A model generated the notes under the pieces. That model ran no database searches and was not told the origin of the DNA. It worked only from the letters and a program-made list of their open reading frames with translations. The position numbers and the translations under genes were made by a program. A stretch of 13,324 nt of DNA from Prosthecobacter debontii (lineage in GTDB: Bacteria; Verrucomicrobiota; Verrucomicrobiia; Verrucomicrobiales; Akkermansiaceae). Shown here piece after piece: positions 1 to 7,851 of the stretch; the stretch's first letter is position 1, and each line of letters opens with the position of its first letter. Where the stretch lies: contig CAMCYT010000054.1 of NCBI GenBank assembly GCA_945885485.1, positions 1 to 13,324 of the forward strand, given 5' to 3'.

Positions 1-527
1 AGACGGCAATCATACATCGTTCATTCACGCCAAGCGGACCTGAAAGCTCCGATCAAATTGCATTTGTTAGAACCCTGCCAATCGATGAGCAGAATCCTGA
101 AAAGCCAGGCGATATCGCGACCAGCTGTTATTATGTCGCATTCGTCGAGAGTTCAAATCAGCAGATCATTCCCAAACTATTCCGTAAAATCTTGCATCCC
201 AATAAAACACAAAATTTCATGGAAAAAGGCCAAGAGGCAGATTTCCCAGAAATAGACACTGCTACGGATGAGCCAGTCATCGACTGTGTGCTGAGCTTTC
301 AAGCCATTCCGATGTATCATAATCCTCAAACAGGAAATGATGAGCCCTGGGATGAATCTATCTCTCTATCGCCGTCGTATGTGGAAGTGATCATCCGCAC
401 CATCGATGAATCATTTTCGCGCCGTTTCACGAATCAAGCTGCATGGAATCGTCTCGCGATTACACCCACGAATAGCGAACAGTCGATGATCCGTATGGTA
501 ACACATAGAATTTCAATCGGGCAATGA
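1..527 (+). CDS. Verru_Chthon cassette protein C-like (3' part)
   Basis: The frame is open from the left edge (first full codon at 3) to a TGA at 525-527, so about 174 C-terminal residues are present and the start lies outside the window. No catalytic motif is visible. The segment around 'PSYVEVIIRTIDESFSRRF', followed by 'TNQAAWNRLA', resembles the C-terminal part of Verru_Chthon cassette protein C. That family has a prepilin-type N-terminus and an extracytoplasmic C-terminal domain. The stop overlaps the next start as ATGA, which indicates translational coupling with the cassette A protein. The assignment rests on position and remembered family character. The diagnostic N-terminal prepilin segment cannot be seen, so another minor pseudopilin of the same cassette is possible. 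Confidence 0.6.
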   Translation, partial: TAIIHRSFTPSGPESSDQIAFVRTLPIDEQNPEKPGDIATSCYYVAFVESSNQQIIPKLFRKILHPNKTQNFMEKGQEADFPEIDTATDEPVIDCVLSFQAIPMYHNPQTGNDEPWDESISLSPSYVEVIIRTIDESFSRRFTNQAAWNRLAITPTNSEQSMIRMVTHRISIGQ

Positions 528-3151
528 AAGCATACGGATCTCTCAAGCATGGTATTGCTCTTCCGATGACTCTGATGTGCATAGGCGCGCTCCTTTTGTT
601 GCTAATTGGGTTACTCACCATGCTCGGACTCGAACGTAAAACCGCACGATCCTATTCCGACGCCACTCGTGCTGAACTCGCTCTTGAAAGTGGTCTCGCA
701 AATGCCATAGCGATCATCTCAGAAATTTCATGCCGCGATGATACATTGGTATTCCGCATCGATGATCCGAACCAGCCCCGAGTTGCGAGCAGTCAACGCC
801 CACTTGGTTATCGCGAACAATTCTTCACTTACGCCGCATCATTTGAAAACCATACATGGCAGGTGATTCCTTTGTTTAGTAATGCTCCACGCAGCTCACT
901 CGGTGATCGCCAAATCGCTGTACATGAACTCGCCCCGCAACTTTCTGTATACTCTGAAGCCGCGCATACACTGATTCCGATTACAGAATACGACCAAAAT
1001 ATTCCGCGTGCTCAATGGATCGAATTAAACAAAGATCCCGAAAATTACACTGAACCCACCTTGCGCTATGCATTCTGGATTGAGGATTTGAACGGAAGAT
1101 TGGACGCAAAACATGTTGGAAAGGAACCACGTGATCGAGGTTCCAGTGCTGCAGAAATCGATTCGACTACGGTTTTCAAACCTTTATCAGCTCAAGGAAG
1201 CATGCCTCAAGTCATGCATGAGAAACGCGATTTACTCCGCACATCTGCGTCTTTGAGAAATTTGTTAGATAAAGAGGCAGCAAGCCGAATTGAGCCATAC
1301 ATCGTTTATCTACCTGATTTTTCCAATACTCCAAAAGTCATTCCTCATGGATATGGATACGCCGATGCGGGGCAGCCAGCGCCGGATCTTAATGCATTTG
1401 TTAAAACAGGAGATGTCACCGAGCTTTCGAATTACATCGCCCGTAACCTCTCTCAATTTTCAACTAGGCGTGGCGGATTTTCTGGTTCGGAGGAGTACCT
1501 AAAAACCCTCGCCGCATCGATCATCGATTACGCAGATGAAAACAGCAATCCAACGAGTGGCAACGGTTATCGCGGCATCGATTCCTATCCATTCGTTAAT
1601 GAGCTATTCGACCGATACGAATGGATTGGAAGCAGTAATGGCTATGTGAACATCAAAGTCGAAACGTTCGTTGAGTTATGGAATCCTAGCCAAATTCCTA
1701 TCAGTGGTGAAGTTCGCTTCACGAATATGAATCGACACAAAATCAATATTCCTCCCGCTAGTGAACACTCATTTACTCCTGTCGAGTTCCCATCTTCCCA
1801 AATCACCATGCCGCCGAATGGCTTCCTAGTGATTCCCTTCGGCGAGCATGTTCACGCATTTCCCATGGGTGCATTCATGCCTTCCCAACTAAATTTCATC
1901 GAAACGGTTGATAGCAATTACTCTTTGAAATGGAACAATCATGTAATCGATTTTGCCCGTGGTGGATTGCAGCGGACATCAGGCCTATTGCGAGCTGGAT
2001 TAGTCGAGCGCAAATGGAAGGGCAACGCCTCACCGGCACACGATACAAGCATCGGTCAATACGGCGATCCTCGTTCATCTATTTATATAAACAGTCCAAT
2101 TATTGCTAACAGTTACGATGCCAATAGTAATTGGGGTGGCCGCGCTTTGAAGCGAAGCATCGCTTCTACTAAGCCGACCTTGCCATACGCGGAAGTCCGT
2201 ATCAATCAATGGCCGGATAGCGGCTCAAGCACCTTGCCGGGCGTCAGGCCTGTCGGTGATCAGAGGCGGCCCGGAGCAACATCGATCATGAACCCGGACG
2301 GCACGTCGTATGCCAGCGGCATATATCCAGCCAATCAACCCAGTCATGCTCCGGCATTTATATCCAATTCTGGTCGGTATAACTCCTTATGTGAACTTGG
2401 AAACATCCACGATCCAGCGCAATGGATTGATGTCAACGAACGTAACTCCATTGCTAGCTCAAGGGCTGGTGGAGGATTGTCCCTTGCCATCGGTCGCCCT
2501 GAGTTTCCGGTCTTCGACACCGAGGGGCAACGCGCTGCCCAACTCATGGATCTATTTGTTCTCCATCCTGAAAATCCTTTATCAAATCCCCACGCTCGCC
2601 GAATTAATATCAACACCGCGCCGAGTGAAGTTCTGAGATGCTTGATCGCAGGCGTTTCATCAACTGCCGATCCGCTGGTAGCCGATGTCAAAGTTAGATA
2701 TTCTGAAATCATAGGTGATTTGTTCGCGGACCGAGTCATCGCGCATCGCAATCAAAGTCCGATACGAGGATACTCGGATCTCAACTTCTTGCGTGAAAAT
2801 CCGTTGAAAGTCCGTGATCCATCCAAGCCAGAGGATACACCTTTTTTCGGAAATCCTGCGTTTTATGAAGAAGTTCCAAGCGTTACCGATAATGACAACC
2901 CGAACGATCTCATCGAGTGGAATGATGCGGGACGAGAAGAACTCATGCGCAAGGTCATGGATCTTGTGACGTTCCATTCGAAAACGTTTCGCATCATCGT
3001 TGCTGGCGAGGTAATAACCCAATCAGGCAAACGCCTTGCACGTGCCACACGTGAATTTCATATCACGGTCGAGCCCAAGCGTGATTCAAACGGGCAAGCG
3101 ATCCCCGATGGCAAGGCGCGCATCACCAAACATTATGAAATCTCTCATTAA
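524..3151 (+). CDS. Verru_Chthon cassette protein A, GspK-like giant pseudopilin
   Basis: This 875-residue protein starts with a short basic leader and 'HGIALPMTLMCIGALLLLLIGLL'-type prepilin segment around residues 9-31. A Gly precedes the hydrophobic stretch, but the Glu normally found at position +5 is absent, as in GspK minor pseudopilins. Two further GspK hallmarks are visible: 'WIEDLNGRLD' near residues 185-194 and 'ININTAPSEVL' near residues 694-704. GspK proteins are usually about 300-350 residues, so this protein is more than twice as long, with a large Pro/Ser/Asn-rich middle. It matches the size and character of Verru_Chthon cassette protein A. It probably sits in the inner membrane with its bulk outside the cytoplasm. 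The ATG at 524 overlaps the upstream stop, and its end overlaps the next gene by 17 bases. The role of these cassettes is unknown. Confidence 0.75.
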   Translation: MKAYGSLKHGIALPMTLMCIGALLLLLIGLLTMLGLERKTARSYSDATRAELALESGLANAIAIISEISCRDDTLVFRIDDPNQPRVASSQRPLGYREQFFTYAASFENHTWQVIPLFSNAPRSSLGDRQIAVHELAPQLSVYSEAAHTLIPITEYDQNIPRAQWIELNKDPENYTEPTLRYAFWIEDLNGRLDAKHVGKEPRDRGSSAAEIDSTTVFKPLSAQGSMPQVMHEKRDLLRTSASLRNLLDKEAASRIEPYIVYLPDFSNTPKVIPHGYGYADAGQPAPDLNAFVKTGDVTELSNYIARNLSQFSTRRGGFSGSEEYLKTLAASIIDYADENSNPTSGNGYRGIDSYPFVNELFDRYEWIGSSNGYVNIKVETFVELWNPSQIPISGEVRFTNMNRHKINIPPASEHSFTPVEFPSSQITMPPNGFLVIPFGEHVHAFPMGAFMPSQLNFIETVDSNYSLKWNNHVIDFARGGLQRTSGLLRAGLVERKWKGNASPAHDTSIGQYGDPRSSIYINSPIIANSYDANSNWGGRALKRSIASTKPTLPYAEVRINQWPDSGSSTLPGVRPVGDQRRPGATSIMNPDGTSYASGIYPANQPSHAPAFISNSGRYNSLCELGNIHDPAQWIDVNERNSIASSRAGGGLSLAIGRPEFPVFDTEGQRAAQLMDLFVLHPENPLSNPHARRININTAPSEVLRCLIAGVSSTADPLVADVKVRYSEIIGDLFADRVIAHRNQSPIRGYSDLNFLRENPLKVRDPSKPEDTPFFGNPAFYEEVPSVTDNDNPNDLIEWNDAGREELMRKVMDLVTFHSKTFRIIVAGEVITQSGKRLARATREFHITVEPKRDSNGQAIPDGKARITKHYEISH

Positions 3152-3800
3152 AATTTCAGCACTGCTCACATGGTGGATGATTTCCGTAAATGCTACTGAA
3201 ACGCAGTCCTACGGATTTCTTAATGTGGTGAATTTGATTCCCTCATCCATGACTTGTGAAATCAATCTGGCAGGGAAAAATTTGGTTCCAGATGGTTTGA
3301 AGAGCGGAGCTGAAACGGGTTGGTTCATGGTTCCAAGCGGCGCACAACCGATCACCTTCAACCATTCCGAATACAAAAAAATCAGATCTAACATTTCTAT
3401 AGTCGAAGGCGCTTCAAACCTGATCGTGATCTATCTGCAATCCAGCGATCGATTGCAATCGGATAGTAATCCCATTCCTCCCAATATCCGCTTCCTTTCC
3501 ATACCTGCATATGAATCAAAAGGCTTCGCGCTCAAAGCCGTTTCCATGTTGCCCGAAACGAATCGTTTCCAGTTCGCTCGTGAACCGATCGAACTTGAAT
3601 TTCAGAAAGTCACCGAGATACCCAAATGGACAGGTGGAGGATTTCAAATCCAATACAACGGCAAACTCATCGGTGAAGTAAAACGCGGTCGCGAACGCGC
3701 TTCTTACTTGTTGTGTATTTCTACAGATCATCAAGGGAAATACCTAACAACTATCGTCAATGCCGATCCACAAACGCTTCCGCCCTGGATGCAAAAATAG
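3135..3800 (+). CDS. Exported protein of unknown function coupled to cassette protein A
   Basis: The protein has 221 residues. The ATG at 3135 was chosen over an in-frame codon at 3036 because it starts a clear signal peptide (MKSLIKISALLTWWMISVNA, cleavage likely before TETQ). The mature part is rich in beta-forming residues, with 'GFLNVVNLIP', 'CEINLAGKNLVPDGLKSG' and 'WFMVPSGAQPITFNHSEY'. This pattern loosely recalls DUF4397/AlgF-like beta-sandwich proteins, but no named family can be assigned with confidence. It starts 17 bases before the end of the cassette A gene, so it is almost certainly co-translated and may be a periplasmic or outer-membrane partner of the pseudopilin cassette. No clear terminator follows; only a weak palindrome, TCAAGCTTGA, lies at 3815-3824. 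Confidence 0.75.
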   Translation: MKSLIKISALLTWWMISVNATETQSYGFLNVVNLIPSSMTCEINLAGKNLVPDGLKSGAETGWFMVPSGAQPITFNHSEYKKIRSNISIVEGASNLIVIYLQSSDRLQSDSNPIPPNIRFLSIPAYESKGFALKAVSMLPETNRFQFAREPIELEFQKVTEIPKWTGGGFQIQYNGKLIGEVKRGRERASYLLCISTDHQGKYLTTIVNADPQTLPPWMQK

Positions 3801-3855
3801 ATTCAAGCGGTAGATCAAGCTTGAGCTTCTTTAAATTTGGCGGTTATTTTATTGT

Positions 3856-4254
3856 ATGAAGCAGAACAAGGATAAGTCCGCGAGCGCTGGAAATGCGCAA
3901 CCGCTGAGCAATGGTTTCTCAGCCTTGGATGGGCTTATGAACCTCCCTGCTGGACCTGAAGCCTCAGCCATCCCTGTGAAAACCTCCCTGCGTGGTGAAA
4001 AAAATACCAAGCGAGGTCGCGTGGATATCGTGCGCCAGACCGCGCATCGGGGCGGCAAGGGCGTCACTGTCGCCAAAAATTTCATCGGAATCTCACTTGC
4101 TGAAAAACAAGAACTCGCAAAAAAAATCCAAAGAGCCTGCGGTGTCGGAGGCACAGTGAAAGACGGCTGTATTGAAATCCAAGGCGACAAGCGGGAAGAG
4201 GTAAAACGTATTCTAACAGAAGCTGGATTCAACCCAGTTTTTTCTGGCGGGTAG
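3856..4254 (+). CDS. SUI1/eIF1-family translation factor (YciH-like)
   Basis: The protein has 132 residues. Residues about 1-50 are a low-complexity Ala/Gly/Ser/Pro tail. Residues about 53-128 form a SUI1 domain, with 'GRVDIVRQTAHRGGKGVTVAK', 'LAKKIQRACGVGGTVKDGCIEIQG' and 'REEVKRILTEAGF', which matches the family's core glycine and lysine positions. Bacterial SUI1 proteins are related to eukaryotic eIF1 and E. coli YciH and are thought to influence start-codon selection on the small ribosomal subunit. No Shine-Dalgarno sequence precedes the ATG. A possible -10 box (TATTTT, 3845-3850) lies so close that the mRNA could have almost no leader. The function in this organism is inferred from the family only. 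Confidence 0.93.
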   Translation: MKQNKDKSASAGNAQPLSNGFSALDGLMNLPAGPEASAIPVKTSLRGEKNTKRGRVDIVRQTAHRGGKGVTVAKNFIGISLAEKQELAKKIQRACGVGGTVKDGCIEIQGDKREEVKRILTEAGFNPVFSGG

Positions 4255-4297
4255 ATGTCACACCATTTTCAACAGAGAGTTAAACAAACCCATATTC

Positions 4298-4603
4298 ATG
4301 ACCGATCAGGAAATCCAGGAATACATCGATATGGCGATACGTGCCAAATTTCAGAACTACACATCGCAGTCAGGTGAGATGATGACAAGTGAGGGAGGGG
4401 ATGGGCGGTTTATCGGAAAAGTGGTTGCGACCCAGTACGTAGGACTCCGCGGAAGACAGGAAATCTACCTTGTGATCGGCAAGACGGTAAAGCTGATACA
4501 GATTATCAAATTTGGTGATACGGAGTGCATCAAGCCAAGTGAAACGGAGCTGGATGTCATGCTATTCAAAGAACTAGGGATAGATCCCAGTGCTCAGAGC
4601 TGA
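4298..4603 (+). CDS. Hypothetical protein, 101 residues
   Basis: I do not recognise this protein. It begins 'MTDQEIQEYIDMAIRAKF', a likely amphipathic helix. A beta-rich centre follows ('RFIGKVVATQYVGLRGRQEIYLVIGKTVKLIQIIKFGD'), then an acidic tail. It has no signal peptide, membrane segment or catalytic motif, so it is probably a small soluble cytoplasmic protein. It lies 43 bases downstream of the SUI1 gene on the same strand and could share its transcript. No ribosome-binding site is visible. The balanced amino acid composition supports a real gene, but independent support is lacking. Confidence 0.6.
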   Translation: MTDQEIQEYIDMAIRAKFQNYTSQSGEMMTSEGGDGRFIGKVVATQYVGLRGRQEIYLVIGKTVKLIQIIKFGDTECIKPSETELDVMLFKELGIDPSAQS

Positions 4604-4926
4604 TTCATCCTCTAATCCGCAGTTGAGGTTGAGGATGGGGAGCGATAATGCTTAATCCAGCGTTGGTTGAGGACGAATACCTGCCAATCTTAGGTTTACC
4701 CGGTGGGTGAAGGAGAACTGGATTTCAAATAGGGTGTGGGTTCAGTTTTTTCACAGAAGGTAACGAAGTCAACGAAGGGGCTTCGCGCTGCGGCCTTGGC
4801 TTTGCTTATATGATTATTTGGCAGGAGATTTGAGAATGAAGGGTTGGAACATCCTTCGTTCTCTTCGTTACCTTCTGTTAGAATTTTTGATCCTAAAGAC
4901 CTTAGTGCCAACTGCGGATTCTAGAT
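4604..4926. other. Gene-free stretch between convergent genes
   Basis: This 323-base stretch lies between the ends of two convergent genes. It contains the inverted-repeat element at 4753-4878. A perfect 12-base inverted pair, AATCCGCAGTTG at 4614-4625 and its complement at 4909-4920, lies almost at the two gene ends. A 7-base stem (CATCCTC pairing with GAGGATG, about 4606-4637) has no following T-run, so I do not call it a terminator. No convincing coding frame is seen. Confidence 0.7.
4753..4878. repeat. Inverted-repeat element, family 1, copy 1
   Basis: The 126-base element has 26-base arms at 4753-4778 and 4853-4878 that are complementary at 24 positions. Each arm contains a 9-base word of the form GAAGNNAAC repeated twice, followed by GAAGG. 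Read on the minus strand, the core resembles that of the copy at 9554-9669: both have GGATGTTCCA near one arm, CTCAAATC inside, and GCGAAGCCCC or GTGAAGCCCC near the other arm. No coding capacity is evident, so it is a MITE-like or large REP-like element. Confidence 0.85.
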
Positions 4927-5703
4927 TCATAGCCCCCAGAAGAGTTTACTGTTTTCGACAACCTCCTCAAGGATTCCGACTCCCATCTCTGTTTCAAATG
5001 CTACCGCGATCTCCCCTAAGTTCGCGGGGTGATTGTATTCGCCATCTAGCAGAAAATTCATTAATTCCTGCGGTGGTGCCATTTCCGGGGCATCGGTTTC
5101 TAACAAAATCCGTTCTATCGGCAAGCGATTGAAAACTTCTAGCGTTTTTCGTTTTTGAGTTTGCAGAAAATATCCGGAAAACGAAAACCAAGCCCCATAC
5201 TGGAGCAATCGTTCCGCAATTTCGATGGAACCTCCGAAGGAATGCATGAGAAATTTTTTCGGCCATGCATCGGTCTCATCGATTAATTTGAAAAGTTCAT
5301 CCCATGCTTTCAGGCAATGCACCGTCATCACTCGATCCAGCTCCACTGCAATCGCGACCTGCTTGTTAAATACCTCTCGCTGCACATCCATCCTTGGCGA
5401 GTCCACCCAGCCATCGATACCGATTTCACCCACGCTTGCCCGCGCGTCTTCGCTCAATAATTTTCTCAACCTTTCCTCCCAGTCTACCTCGACCGTATCC
5501 GCGAACCACGGATGCACCCCGTAAGCAGGATGCACAAATTCAGGAAACTTGCCCGCTATTTCACGCACGACCTCCCAATCACTCTCCCTAGTTGCATTCA
5601 CCACGCACCCGGAAATCCCCACAGATCTCATCTCAGCGATAAGTTGATGAACGGGCTTCCCTAGCCTCGGGCTTTGCAAATGATTGTGAGAGTCGAACAA
5701 CAC
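4927..5703 (-). CDS. TatD-family metal-dependent hydrolase/nuclease
   Basis: The protein has 258 residues, a normal length for TatD. The metal-site pattern is complete: H6-x-H8 in 'FDSHNHL', E93 in 'VGEIGID', H129 in 'MTVHCL', H154 in 'LMHSFGG' and D204 in 'LLETDAP'. These fit a TIM-barrel amidohydrolase fold with two divalent metal ions. TatD enzymes are cytoplasmic DNA 3'-exonucleases linked to DNA repair. The exact substrate here is unproven, since the family also includes D-aminoacyl-tRNA deacylase-like members. The start is a GTG at 5701-5703, nine bases after the stop of the upstream esterase gene, which indicates a two-gene transcript. No Shine-Dalgarno sequence is visible. A TTG at the next codon is an alternative start. 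Confidence 0.92.
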   Translation of the reverse strand: MLFDSHNHLQSPRLGKPVHQLIAEMRSVGISGCVVNATRESDWEVVREIAGKFPEFVHPAYGVHPWFADTVEVDWEERLRKLLSEDARASVGEIGIDGWVDSPRMDVQREVFNKQVAIAVELDRVMTVHCLKAWDELFKLIDETDAWPKKFLMHSFGGSIEIAERLLQYGAWFSFSGYFLQTQKRKTLEVFNRLPIERILLETDAPEMAPPQELMNFLLDGEYNHPANLGEIAVAFETEMGVGILEEVVENSKLFWGL

Positions 5704-5712
5704 GGCGTGACT

Positions 5713-7365
5713 TTAGTCGCGTTTCATTAGCTTCAGCATCTCGGTAGCGAAAGCATCGCCGAGGCGGATGAAGAAGCGTCCGCTGCCGTCGTAGTGGTAG
5801 CCTTGGTTGCTGCCGTGCATGCGCCATTGGGAATCTGCTTGTTCGGATTCGGCTGGGCTGGCTTTGCCTTGGAGCGCGTCTTTTTTCATACGCCAGATCG
5901 CAACTTCCGGTGTAGTCAGCGGCCAGCTTTCGACGGCTGCCACGGTGCCGGCCAGTTCCGGAGAACGAGCTGCTTCGCGATGGCCGTTGGCGACGTTGTT
6001 TGTTAGAGCTTCTTCGCGAAAAGCCGCTGTTCCCAGCACGCCGATCACGAATGGCATTTTAGGTTGTTTGACCTCTTTCCGAAGGTCCTGAATGAAATGC
6101 ACCATGTTGCTGGCATAGTTGCCGTAGTATTCAGGATCGAACTGGTCGTTGAATCCCTGAAACCACACGCCCCCAGCCACTTCAAAGCCAGCCGCCGGAT
6201 CGTATTCCGGGTGATAGGCTTTCGGATCGGCCAAAACTTTGCGGACAAATGTGATCATTTCGTTCCAATAAAAACTGGCGGCAGCTTGGGAAGGCATCTC
6301 GCCTGGAGGTGGAACCAGCTTTCCTTGGAGCTCTTTGCTCTTCGTGTTTAGTGCGGTAAGTTTTTCCTGTTCCGCGGCTTGTTGTTCCTTGGGCAATTTC
6401 GCGATTGCTGCCTGCAAATTACGTTTGTTGCTTTCGAGATTCTTGATGTCTTTTGCCATCTGCACCATTTCCTTTTCCACTCCACCACCAGCGATGTATT
6501 TATCCCAAACTTCTTTTCGTGCCTGCCACTTTTCGAGCTGAGCTTTTTCGTTCGCCGTTGGCTGATAGGGACCTGCGGAAGGCGGGCGGAAATCGTAGTG
6601 GAGGGATTTGCCACCCCATGCGGTTTTGATAATCAGGATCGGTTGATCGAGGTTTTTTTCTAACATGATCCCGAATGCATACTCGGGTCCAAAAGCAGTG
6701 GGTCGTGCGCCGAATCCGGTGCTCAGCGGGCCAGTTGCAACGCCGGGTTCGGCAGCCCGGTTCACTCCGCCATACGCCGCGATGTAAGTACGCTTACCAA
6801 AGGGAGTTCCCATTTTTTGCTCCCATGTCGTCGCGAGTTCCACCGCTCCTTTCATGGGTTTGGTGAGTGTCATGGTATTAACGACGATTTGATCTGTTAG
6901 TTTGGGAGTGAAAATGGCGGACAATTCCTTGTCGCGGGCTAGGCGAGCAGGATCGGTCTGGCGTTTCTTGAACTCCTCGTATCGCTCGGCGCGCACTTTA
7001 TCGATTTCCACCTTCAAGGTCTTCGCGAGCAATTCTCCAAACTCCTTTTTCGGAAGCTTCGCGCTCTCCGGGTCTTTCATCAGGTTCTCGCGGATAGTTG
7101 GCTCCGATTTCACTCTTACATCGCGATCAAGCCATGAGGTCATCATCGCCCATTCTTCTGCCGTCGGCACATAAGCGGGCTTAGGCAGGTATGCCAGAGT
7201 GGAAACTTCCGCGTGTCCTTGCATGTTCGACTGCCCGCCGAGGATGTAGACCAGCAATTTTTTTCCGCCTTTATCTGCTGCGCTAAGGCTTCCAGTTGTT
7301 CCGACAAGCAAGGCAAGCATGGCGGTTGCCGATAATAATTTTTTAGTCATAGGATGGATTTTCAT
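5713..7365 (-). CDS. Exported SASA-type (sialate O-acetylesterase/CE6-like) esterase
   Basis: The protein has 550 residues. A signal peptide covers about residues 1-30 (KKLLSATAMLALLVGTTGSLSAA). The SGNH/SASA nucleophile motif is GGQSNM at residues 43-48, with S46 as probable catalytic serine. 'IKTAWGGKSL' (246-255), 'GGVWFQGFND' (398-407) and 'GYHYDGSGRFF' (522-532, H524 a likely catalytic His) follow the family order. It probably removes acetyl groups from polysaccharides outside the cytoplasm. Residues about 273-350 are Lys/Glu/Gln-rich and look like a helical coiled-coil insertion between the domain blocks, and residues 60-165 are also extra compared with minimal SASA domains. An in-frame ATG at 7348-7350 could be the true start and gives a tighter signal peptide. 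It precedes the tatD-family gene by nine bases. Confidence 0.85.
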   Translation of the reverse strand: MKIHPMTKKLLSATAMLALLVGTTGSLSAADKGGKKLLVYILGGQSNMQGHAEVSTLAYLPKPAYVPTAEEWAMMTSWLDRDVRVKSEPTIRENLMKDPESAKLPKKEFGELLAKTLKVEIDKVRAERYEEFKKRQTDPARLARDKELSAIFTPKLTDQIVVNTMTLTKPMKGAVELATTWEQKMGTPFGKRTYIAAYGGVNRAAEPGVATGPLSTGFGARPTAFGPEYAFGIMLEKNLDQPILIIKTAWGGKSLHYDFRPPSAGPYQPTANEKAQLEKWQARKEVWDKYIAGGGVEKEMVQMAKDIKNLESNKRNLQAAIAKLPKEQQAAEQEKLTALNTKSKELQGKLVPPPGEMPSQAAASFYWNEMITFVRKVLADPKAYHPEYDPAAGFEVAGGVWFQGFNDQFDPEYYGNYASNMVHFIQDLRKEVKQPKMPFVIGVLGTAAFREEALTNNVANGHREAARSPELAGTVAAVESWPLTTPEVAIWRMKKDALQGKASPAESEQADSQWRMHGSNQGYHYDGSGRFFIRLGDAFATEMLKLMKRD

Positions 7366-7542
7366 GATCTGGGATTTTGAGGCAGGATGAATTGATGTGA
7401 ACCTAATGGGTCGACATATTCTGCCAAGGAGCTTTTCGGTGACACCTAAAACGCCCCAGATTCTCCGGCTCTTTCATGGAACTGGCGATGGCTAAGATGC
7501 ATCACCATTAGGGTTCCATATCGCTCCAACTCACATGTATGA
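7366..7542. other. Divergent intergenic region
   Basis: This stretch separates the minus-strand esterase gene from the plus-strand toxin-antitoxin operon, so it should hold the esterase promoter. No convincing promoter was found on the minus strand; TTGGCA followed 16 bases later by TAGGTT is a weak candidate. An imperfect inverted pair (AACCTAATGG at 7400-7409 and CCATTAGGGTT at 7505-7515) is present and its meaning is unknown. Confidence 0.4.
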
Positions 7543-7571
7543 TTGACAATCCCACTACGTAAGAGTAATTT
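7543..7571 (+). promoter_or_regulatory. Predicted promoter of the toxin-antitoxin operon
   Basis: A perfect sigma-70 -35 box, TTGACA, lies at 7543-7548. A -10-like box, TAATTT, lies at 7566-7571 after exactly 17 bases. Transcription would start near 7578, inside the palindrome described next, with a leader of about 15 bases before the ATG at 7594. Confidence 0.7.
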
Positions 7572-7588
7572 TTCTTACGTAAGAAAAA
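7569..7588. promoter_or_regulatory. 20-base perfect palindrome, likely antitoxin operator
   Basis: The sequence is five T, CTTACGTAAG and five A, a perfect 20-base palindrome that overlaps the -10 box and the likely transcription start. A half copy, CTACGTAAGAG, lies at 7555-7565 within the promoter spacer. Ribbon-helix-helix antitoxins typically bind such repeated short palindromes to repress their own operon, so autoregulation is likely. Confidence 0.7.
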
Positions 7589-7593
7589 CGGCG

Positions 7594-7851
7594 ATGGACA
7601 AAGTATTCTCAACCAGAATTGACGAAGCTGTTGCGGCACGCATCAGCGGTTTGGCACGGCGGCTTCATACGAGTAAGAAGCGGGTCATCGAAGAGGCGGT
7701 GACGCTTCTGGACTCCACTCTCGGGGAGAGCCGTTCTGGAGGGTTTCTGGATCAGTCATTTGGGGCCTGGCAGCGTGACGAGAGCGCGCAGGAAACGGTC
7801 GAGGCCGCACGTGCGGCATTCCGGAAATCTTTTGAGAAACGCAGCCGATGA
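7594..7851 (+). CDS. Ribbon-helix-helix antitoxin
   Basis: The protein has 85 residues. The N-terminal part, 'MDKVFSTRIDEAVAARISGLARRLHTSKKRVIEEAVTLL', has the strand-helix-helix pattern of CopG/Arc-type DNA-binding proteins (about residues 3-42). The C-terminal part is the usual toxin-neutralising tail. I chose the ATG at 7594. An earlier in-frame TTG at 7543 is actually part of the TTGACA promoter box, and starting there would place the operator inside the gene. The stop overlaps the toxin start as ATGA. It should bind the palindrome at 7569-7588 and inhibit the PIN toxin. The family resembles antitoxins of VapBC-type pairs, but it is not an AbrB-type VapB. Confidence 0.85.
   Translation: MDKVFSTRIDEAVAARISGLARRLHTSKKRVIEEAVTLLDSTLGESRSGGFLDQSFGAWQRDESAQETVEAARAAFRKSFEKRSR

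Noticed and set aside
2344..2751. 135-codon minus-strand frame within the cassette A gene
   Set aside because: It is antisense to a well-supported gene, with composition typical of a shadow frame and no domain.
7543..7593. Longer antitoxin starting at TTG 7543
   Set aside because: The TTG belongs to a perfect TTGACA promoter box, and the added 17 residues would cover the operator. The ATG at 7594 starts the typical fold directly.
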